Positions 22,701 through 32,187 of a stretch of DNA of 64,000 nucleotides are shown here, piece by piece. A program made the position numbers and the translations under genes. The notes below the pieces were generated by a model. The model searched no databases. It was not told the DNA's origin and saw only the letters and a list, made by a program, of their open reading frames with translations. The stretch spans positions 54,245,169-54,309,168 of the forward strand of contig OX485806.1 of the NCBI GenBank assembly GCA_950295325.1. Reading direction: 5' to 3'. The stretch is from Polytrichum commune (Eukaryota > Streptophyta > Polytrichopsida > Polytrichales > Polytrichaceae). Every line of letters starts with the position of its first letter. Position 1 is the stretch's first letter.

Positions 22701-22930
22701 TAAACTTGAATGTTGAAGGCTTGTATGTGAATATAGGTTGGAGTAGTTGGTATGTGGACTGGATTGGACCCTCTCGGTCCCGAGAAGGTCTATGTGGAGG
22801 AATGTAGGACTTGATTTTGAACTTGAATGTTGAAGGCTTGTTTGTGAATATAGGTTGGACTAGTGTGGATGTGGACTGGAATGGACCCTGGCGGTTCCTA
22901 GAGGGTCTTAGTGGAACCGAGAGTTTCTTT
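19723..22930. repeat. Hairpin satellite array, about 26 units of 117 or ~138 bp
   Basis: Each unit has an 11-bp inverted repeat (GACCCTCTCGG / CCGAGAGGGTC) separated by two bases. It is followed by AGTGGAGGAATGTAGGACCAG, a TTGAACTTGAATGTTGAAGG spacer and GTGAATATAGGTTGGACTAG. Longer units carry an extra roughly 21-bp GTAGTTGGTATATAGGTTGGA block. The loop is TT in most units but AA in several (for example about 20822, 21546, 22172, 22658). It ends about 100 bp before the first recognised exon of the ParB/methyltransferase gene. Minus-strand open frames of 95-200 codons in the array are repeat-derived. Confidence 0.95.
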
Positions 22931-23025
22931 AGATAGGAAATCGGACCAGATTAAGCATGCATGTGTAGATAGGTTGAACTAGTGTGAACTCATGGTGTAC
23001 TGAATTTGTACAGGGATGACAATCC

Positions 23026-24265
23026 ATGGATCTCATTCTATCGGAGGAGCCCTCAATGGAGGAACATAATGTTCAATTGGAGGTTCATGTGGTATGAATT
23101 GGGCAGTGCTTCATCTATTTTGTCAATGTATGTTTCATTTATTGAATTCTTTTTTTCTTATTAATTTTGAAACATCGCCTCGGGTTGTTCGTGTTTTGAA
23201 TTTTTTGGCCACTACCCAATGTTTTTGTGACTACCCTTGTAGAATGATGCACCTGTGGGAACCGACTCTTTGGGTCCTCTTGATGAGTCCAACCCAGAGG
23301 AGACTGAGCTCTTGATTCGGAGATCGCAAAAAGAAGACTCTAATGCTGTGATTCACTGGGTTCAAATCAAGCGTCTTCTTAAGTCGCGTTTCTCTATCCC
23401 ATTGTGCCGGTTGCTATGTCTTCCACTTGTTCGTCCCATCAACGAGGTTGATGTTGCTTGGTTGGAAAATGAGTTCGTCATGGGTTACCGTGACGGTGAC
23501 CGAGCCTGGTATGTCTCTCCCTTCAACAACCTGAATGAGATACTTCATGTCTCCGATGACATCCACGGTTCTTGGAGTACATTATGGCAAGAGGCCAATG
23601 AGGAATTCGACGCCATGCTCCAAAATGACCCTGACCTTGAACACCTTTTTGGAAAGATATTTTATGTGTGGGAGGGTAACCATCGTTTGACAGCTTGGTG
23701 GAAGCATATAAATAAGCATCACTCACTGGATAAAGATTGGCATATCTCAGTTGACTGTATTGTCGTGGATCCAAGAAATTCCACCGCAGTCTTCTTGAAT
23801 GCCATGAATGACATCAATTGGTAAGATGAGCTTTATTTTCCTTGTTCTTTTCCTTGTTTCTTATCCATGTTACTATGATTTTGATTACTTTGTTTTTTAG
23901 GTCCATGGACCACGATCATGTCAAGGACAACCTCCCTGCCAAATTGCTTCGGATTCGGAAATTTGGAAAAATGAAGCTTGAGGATTTAAGGACCTCATTT
24001 TTGTTGACGACTACAAGATGTGCGAGTCCAAGATGGAGAAGAATCCTACTTGGTATCCCCTCACATTGGATGTCTTGGTCAAAATCTTGTACAAGGTAAT
24101 TATGCTCCTCGATCCTATTTGTTTCATTCGTCATGTTTTATGCATGTATCCTTACACACAATTATGTTTATTATAGAGAGAGATATCCAATACAGCGGAC
24201 ACTGCTGCACGATTATACTGCAAGGCCAATCCCGAGGCTCTTAGATCTGCTCCTGGCACCAATTA
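23026..24265 (+). pseudogene. ParB-like domain exons of a ParB/DNA-methyltransferase gene (copy A, 5' part)
   Basis: Proposed exons are 23026-23091 (MDLILSEEPSMEEHNVQLEV.), 23243-23820, 23901-24095 and 24177-24265. All introns are GT-AG and the phases agree (0, 2, 0). Exon 2 encodes a domain with VRP near residue 85 and EGNHRLTAW near 166-174. That glycine-His-Arg loop after a hydrophobic strand resembles the 'GxxR' box of ParB/sulfiredoxin-fold proteins, which bind nucleotide or DNA. I infer the fold and did not search a database. Exon 3 has two extra T's in a T-run near 23998, breaking the frame before VDDYKMCESKMEKNPTWYPL. The gene continues at 26476 beyond an inserted LTR. The first exon is the least certain. 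Confidence 0.55.
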
Positions 24266-26475
24266 TGTGAGGCCAAACCCCCCACCCTTAAGCGTCCGTA
24301 GTCCGAGTAGTGGGTTTGGGCTCACATTCCTCCGCGGTATTGGATTTGGACTTGGATGAGTCCATAGTGCAAGGTTCACCCTTTAAGTGGTCTTGGATTT
24401 AACTGGAATTTCACTTTTAACAACTCAATGTACAATTTCAATACGTATGTGGAGAATGCACAAGTTAACTATGTTATTTTAACCTCCTTATGCTCGGGTG
24501 CTATTTTGTCTTTGTTTGCTTCTAACGTCCATCCGGCCGCTTTAGCTACACAAGCCCTTAAGGATATCCCTCTCCTAAATGGAGTCCGTGCCGTTGACTC
24601 TATACTACCACTTGAACTATCACTTGTGTATTCCGTATCGCTACTATAAGAGGTCTCACTTGGTGTCTCCATACCGTACATAAGCCTTTAAGTATTAAGA
24701 AATACTTATGTGACTTATGTCAATCTCTCCCTCGCACCTTTGGTCTTTGCTTCCTTTGTCTTGCCATCGCGAGAGTGCTCCACATTCTCCATTAATTTGT
24801 GCACGTGGTTTATTTTTAAAGAGAGGATGCAAGTGTTAAAAAAAACACTATTCTCTATAGTCAATCTCAAATACATTTACTTGTGAAAGCCACCATAACA
24901 CTAACTAGCATAATGTAACTAACTACTTGTCTATGAGCTAATTAGGTAGGCTATCTACTAAGCTCCTTCATGAACCCATCTCTTTACTTTCTAATTACAT
25001 AAACCTAGCTCCTTCATAAACCCAGCTCCTTCATAAACCCAGCTTCTTAGCTTCTAACTAAACAAACCCAGCTCCTTCATAAACCCAGCTCCTTCATGAA
25101 CCCAGCTCCTTAGCTTCTAACTAAACAAACTCAGGTCCTTCATAAACCCAGCTCTTTACTTTCTAACTAAACAAACCCAGCTCCTTCATAAACCCAGCTC
25201 TTTACTTTCTAACTAAACAAACCCAGCTCCTTCATAAACCCAGCTCCTTCATGAACCCACAACTTTGTAGTTGTAATCCCCAACTACCTCACTAATTATT
25301 CAAGCCCTTAACTAATCTTCCTACCTAATTTCCCTAATTCTACTAACAACCCCTTTCTAATCACACAATTCTTCTCTAATCCTAAAATCCTAAAATCCTA
25401 GAGAGGAGAGGGGGAGAGAGAATTTCCTAACTTTACTAAGACTAACTAATCCACACAAGTATATTTTTGCACTCATCACAACATCAAGTGCTCAACTCTT
25501 AAACATGGAACTTGCAACCACGTGTATTCAAAACATGAACTTTAAGTACCACAAATTGGAATCATGAATTAACTTTAAAATCCTTCACGTCAACACTAAT
25601 TCTACCAAGAGGTCAAGCCCTCTTCAAGGCTAACAAGCCTTGGCTCTCAAACTAAAAACTAAGCACACACATGTGCTCCAATATGGCTTCCCACACCCAC
25701 ACTTATAACTCGTGGGGTGCCTTGGAGCACAAAGGAAAGAGAGGATGAGTGAGGGAAGAATGAGGGATTATATAGTAAGCTTGAGGGGGTGAGCACCCTC
25801 GAGGCTCACGATAAGCCCTTGAGATTTCCTCCTACTTAGTAGGCGCCAATCCTATCTTCTAAGCCTTCCTCCCTCAAATGATCAACAAGGATCCTAATTC
25901 GAACATTTAACTAGCCTTGGCTTTCTACCTACCACACTTTACCAAACTTGGGATGCTTCAACCCAAACTTAGCCTCCTTCGCTTTCCGCCGCCATAACTT
26001 TCTCCCCTTACTTTCCCAAATCGTCGCTCACCACTTAATTCAAACCACGATGCTTAACTCGTGATTTGATTGGTGCTTTGAGAATTTGCTTATCCTCCAC
26101 CTTGCATTCTTCCTTGGGCCTTCCCCATTAAGTGGCCATGATGAGGTGGTCCACTTGTGCGCTCCATGTGATCCTCCATTCATCCCAATTCGAATGCACT
26201 TGCCTCTTGAGTCACTTTGGTTGTCTCCATCCATTTGTACTAGCCTACTCACTAACTACTCAATCCAAGTTCTCCTTACCTATCCTCATTCACTCAAATC
26301 CTTCCGAAGGTAAAAACACAATAACAACTCACATCCTAGCCTCTTACAACATGGTACTTCTAAGACTAACATTTCACTCTTTTTATATTTTTGTGAAGTA
26401 ACATGCTACTTCAAAGTGCATCAACTAACGTTTCAAGGGTCTAAGACTAAATGTGGGCACCCTTTTGGGCTCACA
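24266..26475 (+). repeat. LTR insertion (2210 bp) in the ParB/methyltransferase gene, no TSD
   Basis: It begins TGTGAGGCCAAACCC and ends TTTTGGGCTCACA, the same termini as the 949-bp LTRs at 28720 and 53376, and it shares further blocks with them (GGGTGAGCACCC, GATAAGCCC). It is longer because of extra DNA including an AACCCAGCTCCTTCAT minisatellite (about 24960-25260). The flanks are AATTA and TTGGG, so there is no target duplication. Yet joining them directly keeps the host reading frame open (..GTNY then WDVMTKAQ..). No gene inside. Confidence 0.8.
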
Positions 26476-26896
26476 TTGGGATGTTATGACCAAAGCACAG
26501 GAAAGATTGATAAAAAATATTTGATCTCGGAGCTTTGAAAAGTTCATCTCTGTAGCACACAAGGACAACAACGATGACTTCTTCCAAGATGTACTACCTT
26601 GACATCTACAATTTTTATTTGCTTCAACCTTCCTATTTTTGAAGTCGTGCTTTATGTATATTTTCTCACGTAACACTATTTTATTTATCAGATTGACTGT
26701 CATTTCTCCACCTTCCTTGTCTCGGATAAGACTATTGAAAAACTCCAAAAGGTGGCAACAACACATGTGGATGCTTCCTTTAAGGCTAGGTGGCTTCGGT
26801 GGTGGAAATCCCCCACCCAGGTCAAAACCAAAAACAAGTTCCCCTCTTCTCTTCCCAAGAAAGACCACGATGACTGGCTTAACAAAGCTTCTTATT
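26476..26896 (+). pseudogene. Middle exons of the ParB/methyltransferase gene (copy A)
   Basis: Read in frame from the preceding exon, 26476-26585 gives WDVMTKAQERLIKNI, a stop codon (TGA), then SRSFEKFISVAHKDNNDDFF. After an intron ending TTTATCAG, 26689-26896 gives STFLVSDKTIEKLQKVATTH..RWLRWWKSPTQVK and ..KKDHDDWLNKASYWA, followed by TAG where a splice donor is expected. The segment is charged and helical with no motif I recognise. It lies between the ParB-like domain and the methyltransferase region in this gene. At least one nonsense codon makes this copy a pseudogene. Confidence 0.45.
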
Positions 26897-26949
26897 GGGC
26901 ATAGGTACTCCATGGCCATCCTCTTTTATATTTGTTCTCTTCAACTATG

Positions 26950-28290
26950 TAGTTCAACTAGATGGTTGGTAGGCTCAGAACCGAGAAGGACCAGATTTTC
27001 CTCTTGAAGGTTGACAGCTTGTTTGTATGGATAAGTTCAACTAGTTGGGTGTCAGGTTCAACTCGTTTGTTTTGAGGCTGGTCTTAGTGTAGCAAGCAAG
27101 GAGAAGATTGTGCACATTAAGGTTGAAAGCTCGTTTGTGCACATAGGTTGACCTCGTTTGTTTGGTGGCTGGAATTTCAACCTCTCGGAACCGAGAGGGT
27201 CTTAGGATAGAAATAAAGGACCACATTCTGCACACTAAGGTTGTTAGTTGTTAGGTTCAACTGGTTTGTTTTGGGGTTGGAATTTCACCCTCTCGGAACC
27301 GAGAGGGTCTTCATGTAGTAATATAGGTCCACATTTTCCAGTTGTAGGTTGTTAGCTTGTATGTGTGGATAGGTTCAACTAGTTGGTCGTTAGGTTCAAC
27401 TAGTGTGTTTGGTGGCTGGAATTAGACCCTCTCACAACCGAGAGGTCCTAGTGTAGATGTCAAGGATCAAATTTTACTCTTGAAGGTTCAAAGCTTCTTT
27501 GTTTGGTTACGTTGAACTAGTTGGTCGTTAGGTCCAACTAGTTTGTTTGTGGGCTAGAATTTCACCCTCTCAAAACAGAGAGGGTCTTAGGATAGAAATA
27601 TAGGACTAGATTCTACACACTAGGGTTGGTAGCTTGTATGTGTCTATAGGTTCAATTAGTTAATTGTGAGGTTCCACTAGTTTGTTTTGGGGCTGGAATT
27701 ACACCCTTTCGGAACTGAGAGGGTCTTCGGGTAGTAATATAGGACCAAATTTTGCACATTAAGGTTGAAAGCTTATATGTGTGGATGGGCTCAACTAGTT
27801 TGTTTTTGGTCTAGACTTACACCCTCTCGGAACCGAGAGGGTCTTAGGATAGAAAAACAGGACCAGATTCCGCACACTAAGGTTGTTAGTTTGTATGTAT
27901 GTATAGGTTCAACTAGTTAGTTGTGAGGTTCCACTGGTTTGTTTTGGGGCTGGAATTACACCCTCTCGAAACCGAGAAGGTCTTCGGGTAGTAATATAGG
28001 ACCATATTTTGCACATTAAGGTTGAAAGCTTGTATGTGTGGATAGGTTCAACTAGTTGGTCGTTAGGTTCAACTAGTGTGTTTGGTGGCTGGAATTAGAC
28101 CCTCTCGGAACCAAGAGGGTCTTCGTGTAGTAATATAGAACCAAATTTTACTCTTGAAGGTTCAAAGCTTCTTTGTTTGCTTATGTTGAACTAGTTGGTC
28201 ATTAGGTTCAATTACTTTGTTTGTGGGCTAGAATTTCACCCTCTCGGAACCAAGAGGTCCTAGGATAAAAATATAGGACCAGATTCTCTT
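26950..28290. repeat. Diverged hairpin satellite block within the methyltransferase gene
   Basis: About ten units of 110-160 bp carry the same hairpin (CCCTCTCGGAACCGAGAGGG and variants) with a distinct spacer (AGGATAGAAATATAGGACCAG, AGGTTGTTAGCTTGTATGTG, GGTTCAACTAGTTGGT). It occupies the position where the exons encoding the catalytic DPPY-equivalent of the methyltransferase would be expected by comparison with 36666-37415. The loop is mostly AA here, versus mostly TT in the 19723 array. Confidence 0.9.
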
Positions 28291-28393
28291 TGTTTTTTTT
28301 TCTCTTTGTCTTTTAATGTTTTGTTTTTTTTTATACTTGCTCCATTTCCCATTCATTTCCTTATGCTCACCTTCTTGCATCTCGTCCTTCTAG

Positions 28394-28719
28394 GAGGTTT
28401 TGTCATTGCATGCCGCTCCATTCAACGACATATTGTGGCGCTTGAGTCGGAGATCGACATCTTCAAGTCCATCCTACTCCCCATGCGTAAGCCTGAGCAA
28501 GAACACACTTCACAGCATGTTACCCCTCAACGAGGCTCAGTTTTTGCTCCTTCTCCTCGGAAGATGGCCAAGCGCAATTTCGATTTGCTGTATGCGTAAG
28601 TTCGTTCTTGGCTTCTAACTTGCTTGCTTGCATTTCTGTCTTCTCATATAGGAATTTTCGGCTTGTGCTCATTTTTGTTATTTCTTTTTTCTATATGTGC
28701 AGAGTTCAAAATGAGAGCC
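28394..28719 (+). pseudogene. Methyltransferase motif I exon of copy A, then start of the last exon
   Basis: After a TTCTAG acceptor, exon 28394-28595 encodes GGFVIACRSIQRHIVALESE and IDIFKSILLPMRKP, ending at a GTAAG donor. This matches the nested copy's GSSIHACRNVHRHIAALEAD..IFEALLAPL. It corresponds to the motif I region of beta-class DNA aminomethyltransferases ('G(S)G(S)..ACR..GRxxxxxE'), which binds S-adenosylmethionine. A Ser-to-Phe-like change (GSS to GGF) alters the glycine loop. The next exon starts at 28703 and is cut after 17 bp by the gypsy element. Its remainder is at 54330-54502. Confidence 0.6.
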
Positions 28720-29668
28720 TGTGAGGCCAAACCCACCACCCTTAAGCGTCCTAGTCCGGGTGATGGTTTTGAAAATTCCATGTGTCATATCAAAGCTCGT
28801 GGTAACATGGAATGTACTTCCATCTCAACAAACTCCCAACTCACTTGAAATCATTATGTTTTATTAATGCTAGTCTCTTGAATAGGTAGAACATTGGCCT
28901 TCTCAAGGGTCGACCAACTACTACACTTAACCTTACTAAGTCCCCTACAAGTCTCTATGAATTCTACTAATTCCACTAATCCTTCTACTAATTCCCACAC
29001 AACTTTAATTCTAAAATTCAATTCTATGAGAGGAACAACAAGAGGGAGAGAGAGAAGGAGAGGGGAATGGAGAGGGTAAGGGGGCCTTGTATGAACCTCT
29101 CCCCTTTACCCACACTCCCCTCTCAATACAACATGCTCATGTGCCCACATACATGTGCGCACCTACACGTGCAAGATGGAAGAGCGCGAAGGAAGAGAGA
29201 GTGAATAGGAACACAAGTGAGTGAAGAAGGTGAGAGAAAGAAATATATAGGGGAAGGGAAGGGGTGAGCACCCCTCAAAGCTCAAGATAAGCCCCTTGAT
29301 CCTCTCCTATTTCGTAGGCTCTTATCCTATCCGCCAAGTAAGCCCCTCGATCCTCGCCTACTTCGTATGCTCTTATCCTATCCGCTAAGCCTTCAACTCC
29401 TAAACCAACAAGATGGATCCCAATTCAAATATTTAAATTCAAGGAGCTCCCCTTGGTCCACCACATGCTACACTCACCTAACCAAAAAACTTCCTTCATG
29501 TCGCTAAACTTCTAATTAACTACACCACGTAAGCCTAAGGCCTAAACATAACTTCACACCAAGCCTCATTCTTTTCATATTTTTGAGAATAATTATAAAA
29601 CATCAAAATGTAACTCCTAATGGTTTCAAAGGGTTAATAACACATGTAGGCACCATTTTTGGCTCACA
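28720..29668 (-). repeat. 3' LTR of the gypsy composite
   Basis: 949 bp, plus-strand ends TGTGAGGCC..GGCTCACA. It is near-identical over its whole length to 53376-54324, with scattered substitutions and no indel of note. A TATATA box lies at about 29249-29255 and is symmetric, so it does not decide orientation. Orientation is set by gag-pol. No convincing polypurine tract is seen next to it on the minus strand. Confidence 0.93.
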
Positions 29669-29728
29669 TAATTGGCGACCATCGGGGGATGGATCCCGAC
29701 ATCTTTTGCTCCGAAGGTAAGTGCCGAT

Positions 29729-32187
29729 TCAAGCCCGGTACTCCTTACACCTACTCCCTGAAGTGCGGGTAGGAAAGACTTCGCCATTCAAGGTTTTCAA
29801 TTGGAGTGAGTTGTTGGGAAAAACCGCATGCACGAGGTAATGCCCCAACCAAACCGCGTCAAATTTTGCGGGGAACTCAAGTTTTCGCGCGTCTTGTATC
29901 ATCACCATCATTCCAAGTTGGAGTACCCTTCACTTATGCCTTTTGTCAAAGATAATTGTTCTTCGACGTTGAATCGCCTCGATTTGTTGAGCGGCCGTCC
30001 GTTTGCACTCGTCAAGCTCTTACAAGTCGGTGAGCCTATTCCTCAAGGATTGTTTTTCGGTAAGTCGCGAACCTATGGCCATCCTAAGTGACTCCACTTC
30101 ATACTTGATCGGAAGTGTGGCCTCCAAACCATATACCAATGAAAAAGGTGCAGCGTAGGTAGTCACCTTGTATGTTGTCCGGTATGCCCATAGTGCCGCC
30201 GTTAATTTCGTATCCCAATCCCTTTTTGAGTCCAAAACCATTTTGCGTAGGATACTTACCAAGATGCCATTGACTTGCTCCGTTTGACCGTTGGTTTGGG
30301 GGTGGTAAGGGATAGTCTTGCGGTGGTCAATTTTAAACTTATCGGTCATTTCTCGAATTAAGGAATTCAAGAAATGCTTCCCCTGATCGCTCACTAGAAT
30401 TTTTGGCACTCCGAACCTTGAAATTATGTTTTCATACATAAATGTGGCCGCGTGCTCCGCCGTATCGGTTTTCACCGCTTTAGCCCATTTGGTAAGGTAC
30501 TCGGTGGCGACCACAATATAGGCCATCCCTTTTTAGGAATGGGGATGGACTTCGCCGACATAGTCGATTGCCCATTTCTCAAACGGAACTAGCGGTAACA
30601 ATACATGGAGTGGCATCTCCATGCGGAGATCGTTTCGGACATACCTTTGGCAAGCATCACATTTTTGTACGTAATCATGTGCATCCTTAAATAACGTAGG
30701 CCAAAAGTAACCCGCCCTAAGGATTTTTTGGCCGGTGAGTTGACCCGAGAAATGCCCACCGCATGCGCTATCGTGGCATGCCAATAAAATGGAAGAAACC
30801 TCCGTTGCGGACACACACCTCCTAAGTAGGCCGTCGGTTCCCCTCCTAAACAACCTATGTCCCAACACAATGAAATGTCTATTATTAACTCTCACTTTCC
30901 TTCTCTCTTCCTTGGACCACTCCTCGGGCAACGTTTGGGTCGTTAAGAATTCCACGATACCCGCGTACCAATCCGGTTTTGAAGTAACAACAAAGAGATC
31001 GTCATCCACTAACCTATCATCCACCGGATTTTCTCCCATCTTTTCCGACAACCTAGACAAATGGTCGGCTTGCAAGTGCATGCAACCCGGTTTATATTCC
31101 ACCGTGTAATCAAATTCCTCTAATAGCAAAACCCACCTCGCTAACCTACCACTTAGCTCCGCCTTGTTTACCAAATACTTAATGGCCATGTGATCCACGA
31201 AGAAGACCACCGGGTTACATAAGAGGTAATGTCTAAACTTTTTCACCGAGAACACCATCACTAGGCATTCCCTCTCGGTGGTTGAGTAATTTTGATCGGC
31301 CAGTGTCAATTGCTTGCTAACGTAAGCAATGGTTTGATCTTTTTCTTTTTTTCCTGTAGATTGACAAAGTGCGCTACCCACTATCACATTGCTAGCGTCA
31401 CAAAAAACATGGAAGGGTTTACTCCAATCGGGTGGCCTCAAAACATGATAAGTGTTTAATTTATCCCTCAACTCCTCGAAAGCCTTTTGGCATGCATCCG
31501 TCCACTCAAATTTGACATCATTTTTGAGCAATTGTGTAATAGGGACCGCTATCTTTGAAAATTTTGGAATGAGTTCCCGGTATCATCCAACATACCCTAG
31601 CAATTTAGAGATCCCTTTGGAATTGGTTGGAGTCTCCAACTTGCTTATGGCCACAACCTTTTCCGGATCCGGTTCCCTTCCATTTTCTCTAACAATATAG
31701 CCTAGCAATATTCCCCTATTGACTCCTAAGAATGTTTTATCCGGGTTCAAAGTTAAACTCATCTTCCTACACCTTACCAACGTCTCTCTAACATAATGTA
31801 AGTGATTACTCACATTACTTTGAGTGCTAATAACATCCACAAACACGGTCATGGATTTAAACAACAAGTCGTTGAAGTTGTACATAACTAATCGTTGGAA
31901 AGTAGCCGGGGCATTACATAGCCCAAATGACATTCCGATCCACACAAAGTCCCCCAAGGTGTGGTGAAAGCCGTCTTATGGATATCTTGTAGGGCGATCG
32001 AAATTTGATTGTAGCCCGCATACCCATCCATAAAAGTATATCTTTCATGACCTCCCACCTCCTCAAGTAGCAACATGATAAATGGTAAGGGGAAATGATC
32101 TTTTTGTGTGCACGCGTTCAATTTCCTATAATCGACACATACCCTTAATTTTCCGTTCTTTTTCTTCACCAAAACCATTGGAGACAC
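29729..32187 (-). pseudogene. Gypsy RT-RNase H-integrase (pol), inactivated
   Basis: In minus-strand order: RT (VSPMVLVKKKNGKLRVCVDY, 31888-32187; FGLCNAPATFQRL and the palm box FVDV at about 31840), RNase H (FCDASNVIVGSALCQ..TERECLVMVFSVKKFRHYL), integrase finger (HDSACGGHF..CDACQRY), core with WAIDYVG, SDQGKHF and NGQTEQVNG giving the D,D,E triad, and C-terminal LKTLNGEVFPTRTSGSR..EY. Defects: frameshifts near 32190 and 31940, and stops near 31585, 30533, 30020 and 29935. In the palm box the second Asp of the usual F/YVDD is Val. Copying and integration are therefore not possible from this copy. Confidence 0.92.

Noticed and set aside
19723-22930. Regular repeats with spacers that superficially resemble a CRISPR array
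   Set aside because: Spacers are themselves repeats, units are over 100 bp, and the context is eukaryotic transposons with no cas genes.
23026-28719. ParB-like plus methyltransferase as a restriction-modification system
   Set aside because: No restriction endonuclease domain is visible and the ParB-like nuclease activity is not established. Only the gene pairing is supported.
29669-29695. TTGGCGACCATCGGGGGA next to the left LTR looks like a plus-strand primer-binding site
   Set aside because: gag-pol is on the minus strand with its end next to this LTR, and a good minus-strand primer site sits beside the other LTR. I treat it as coincidence or a relic.
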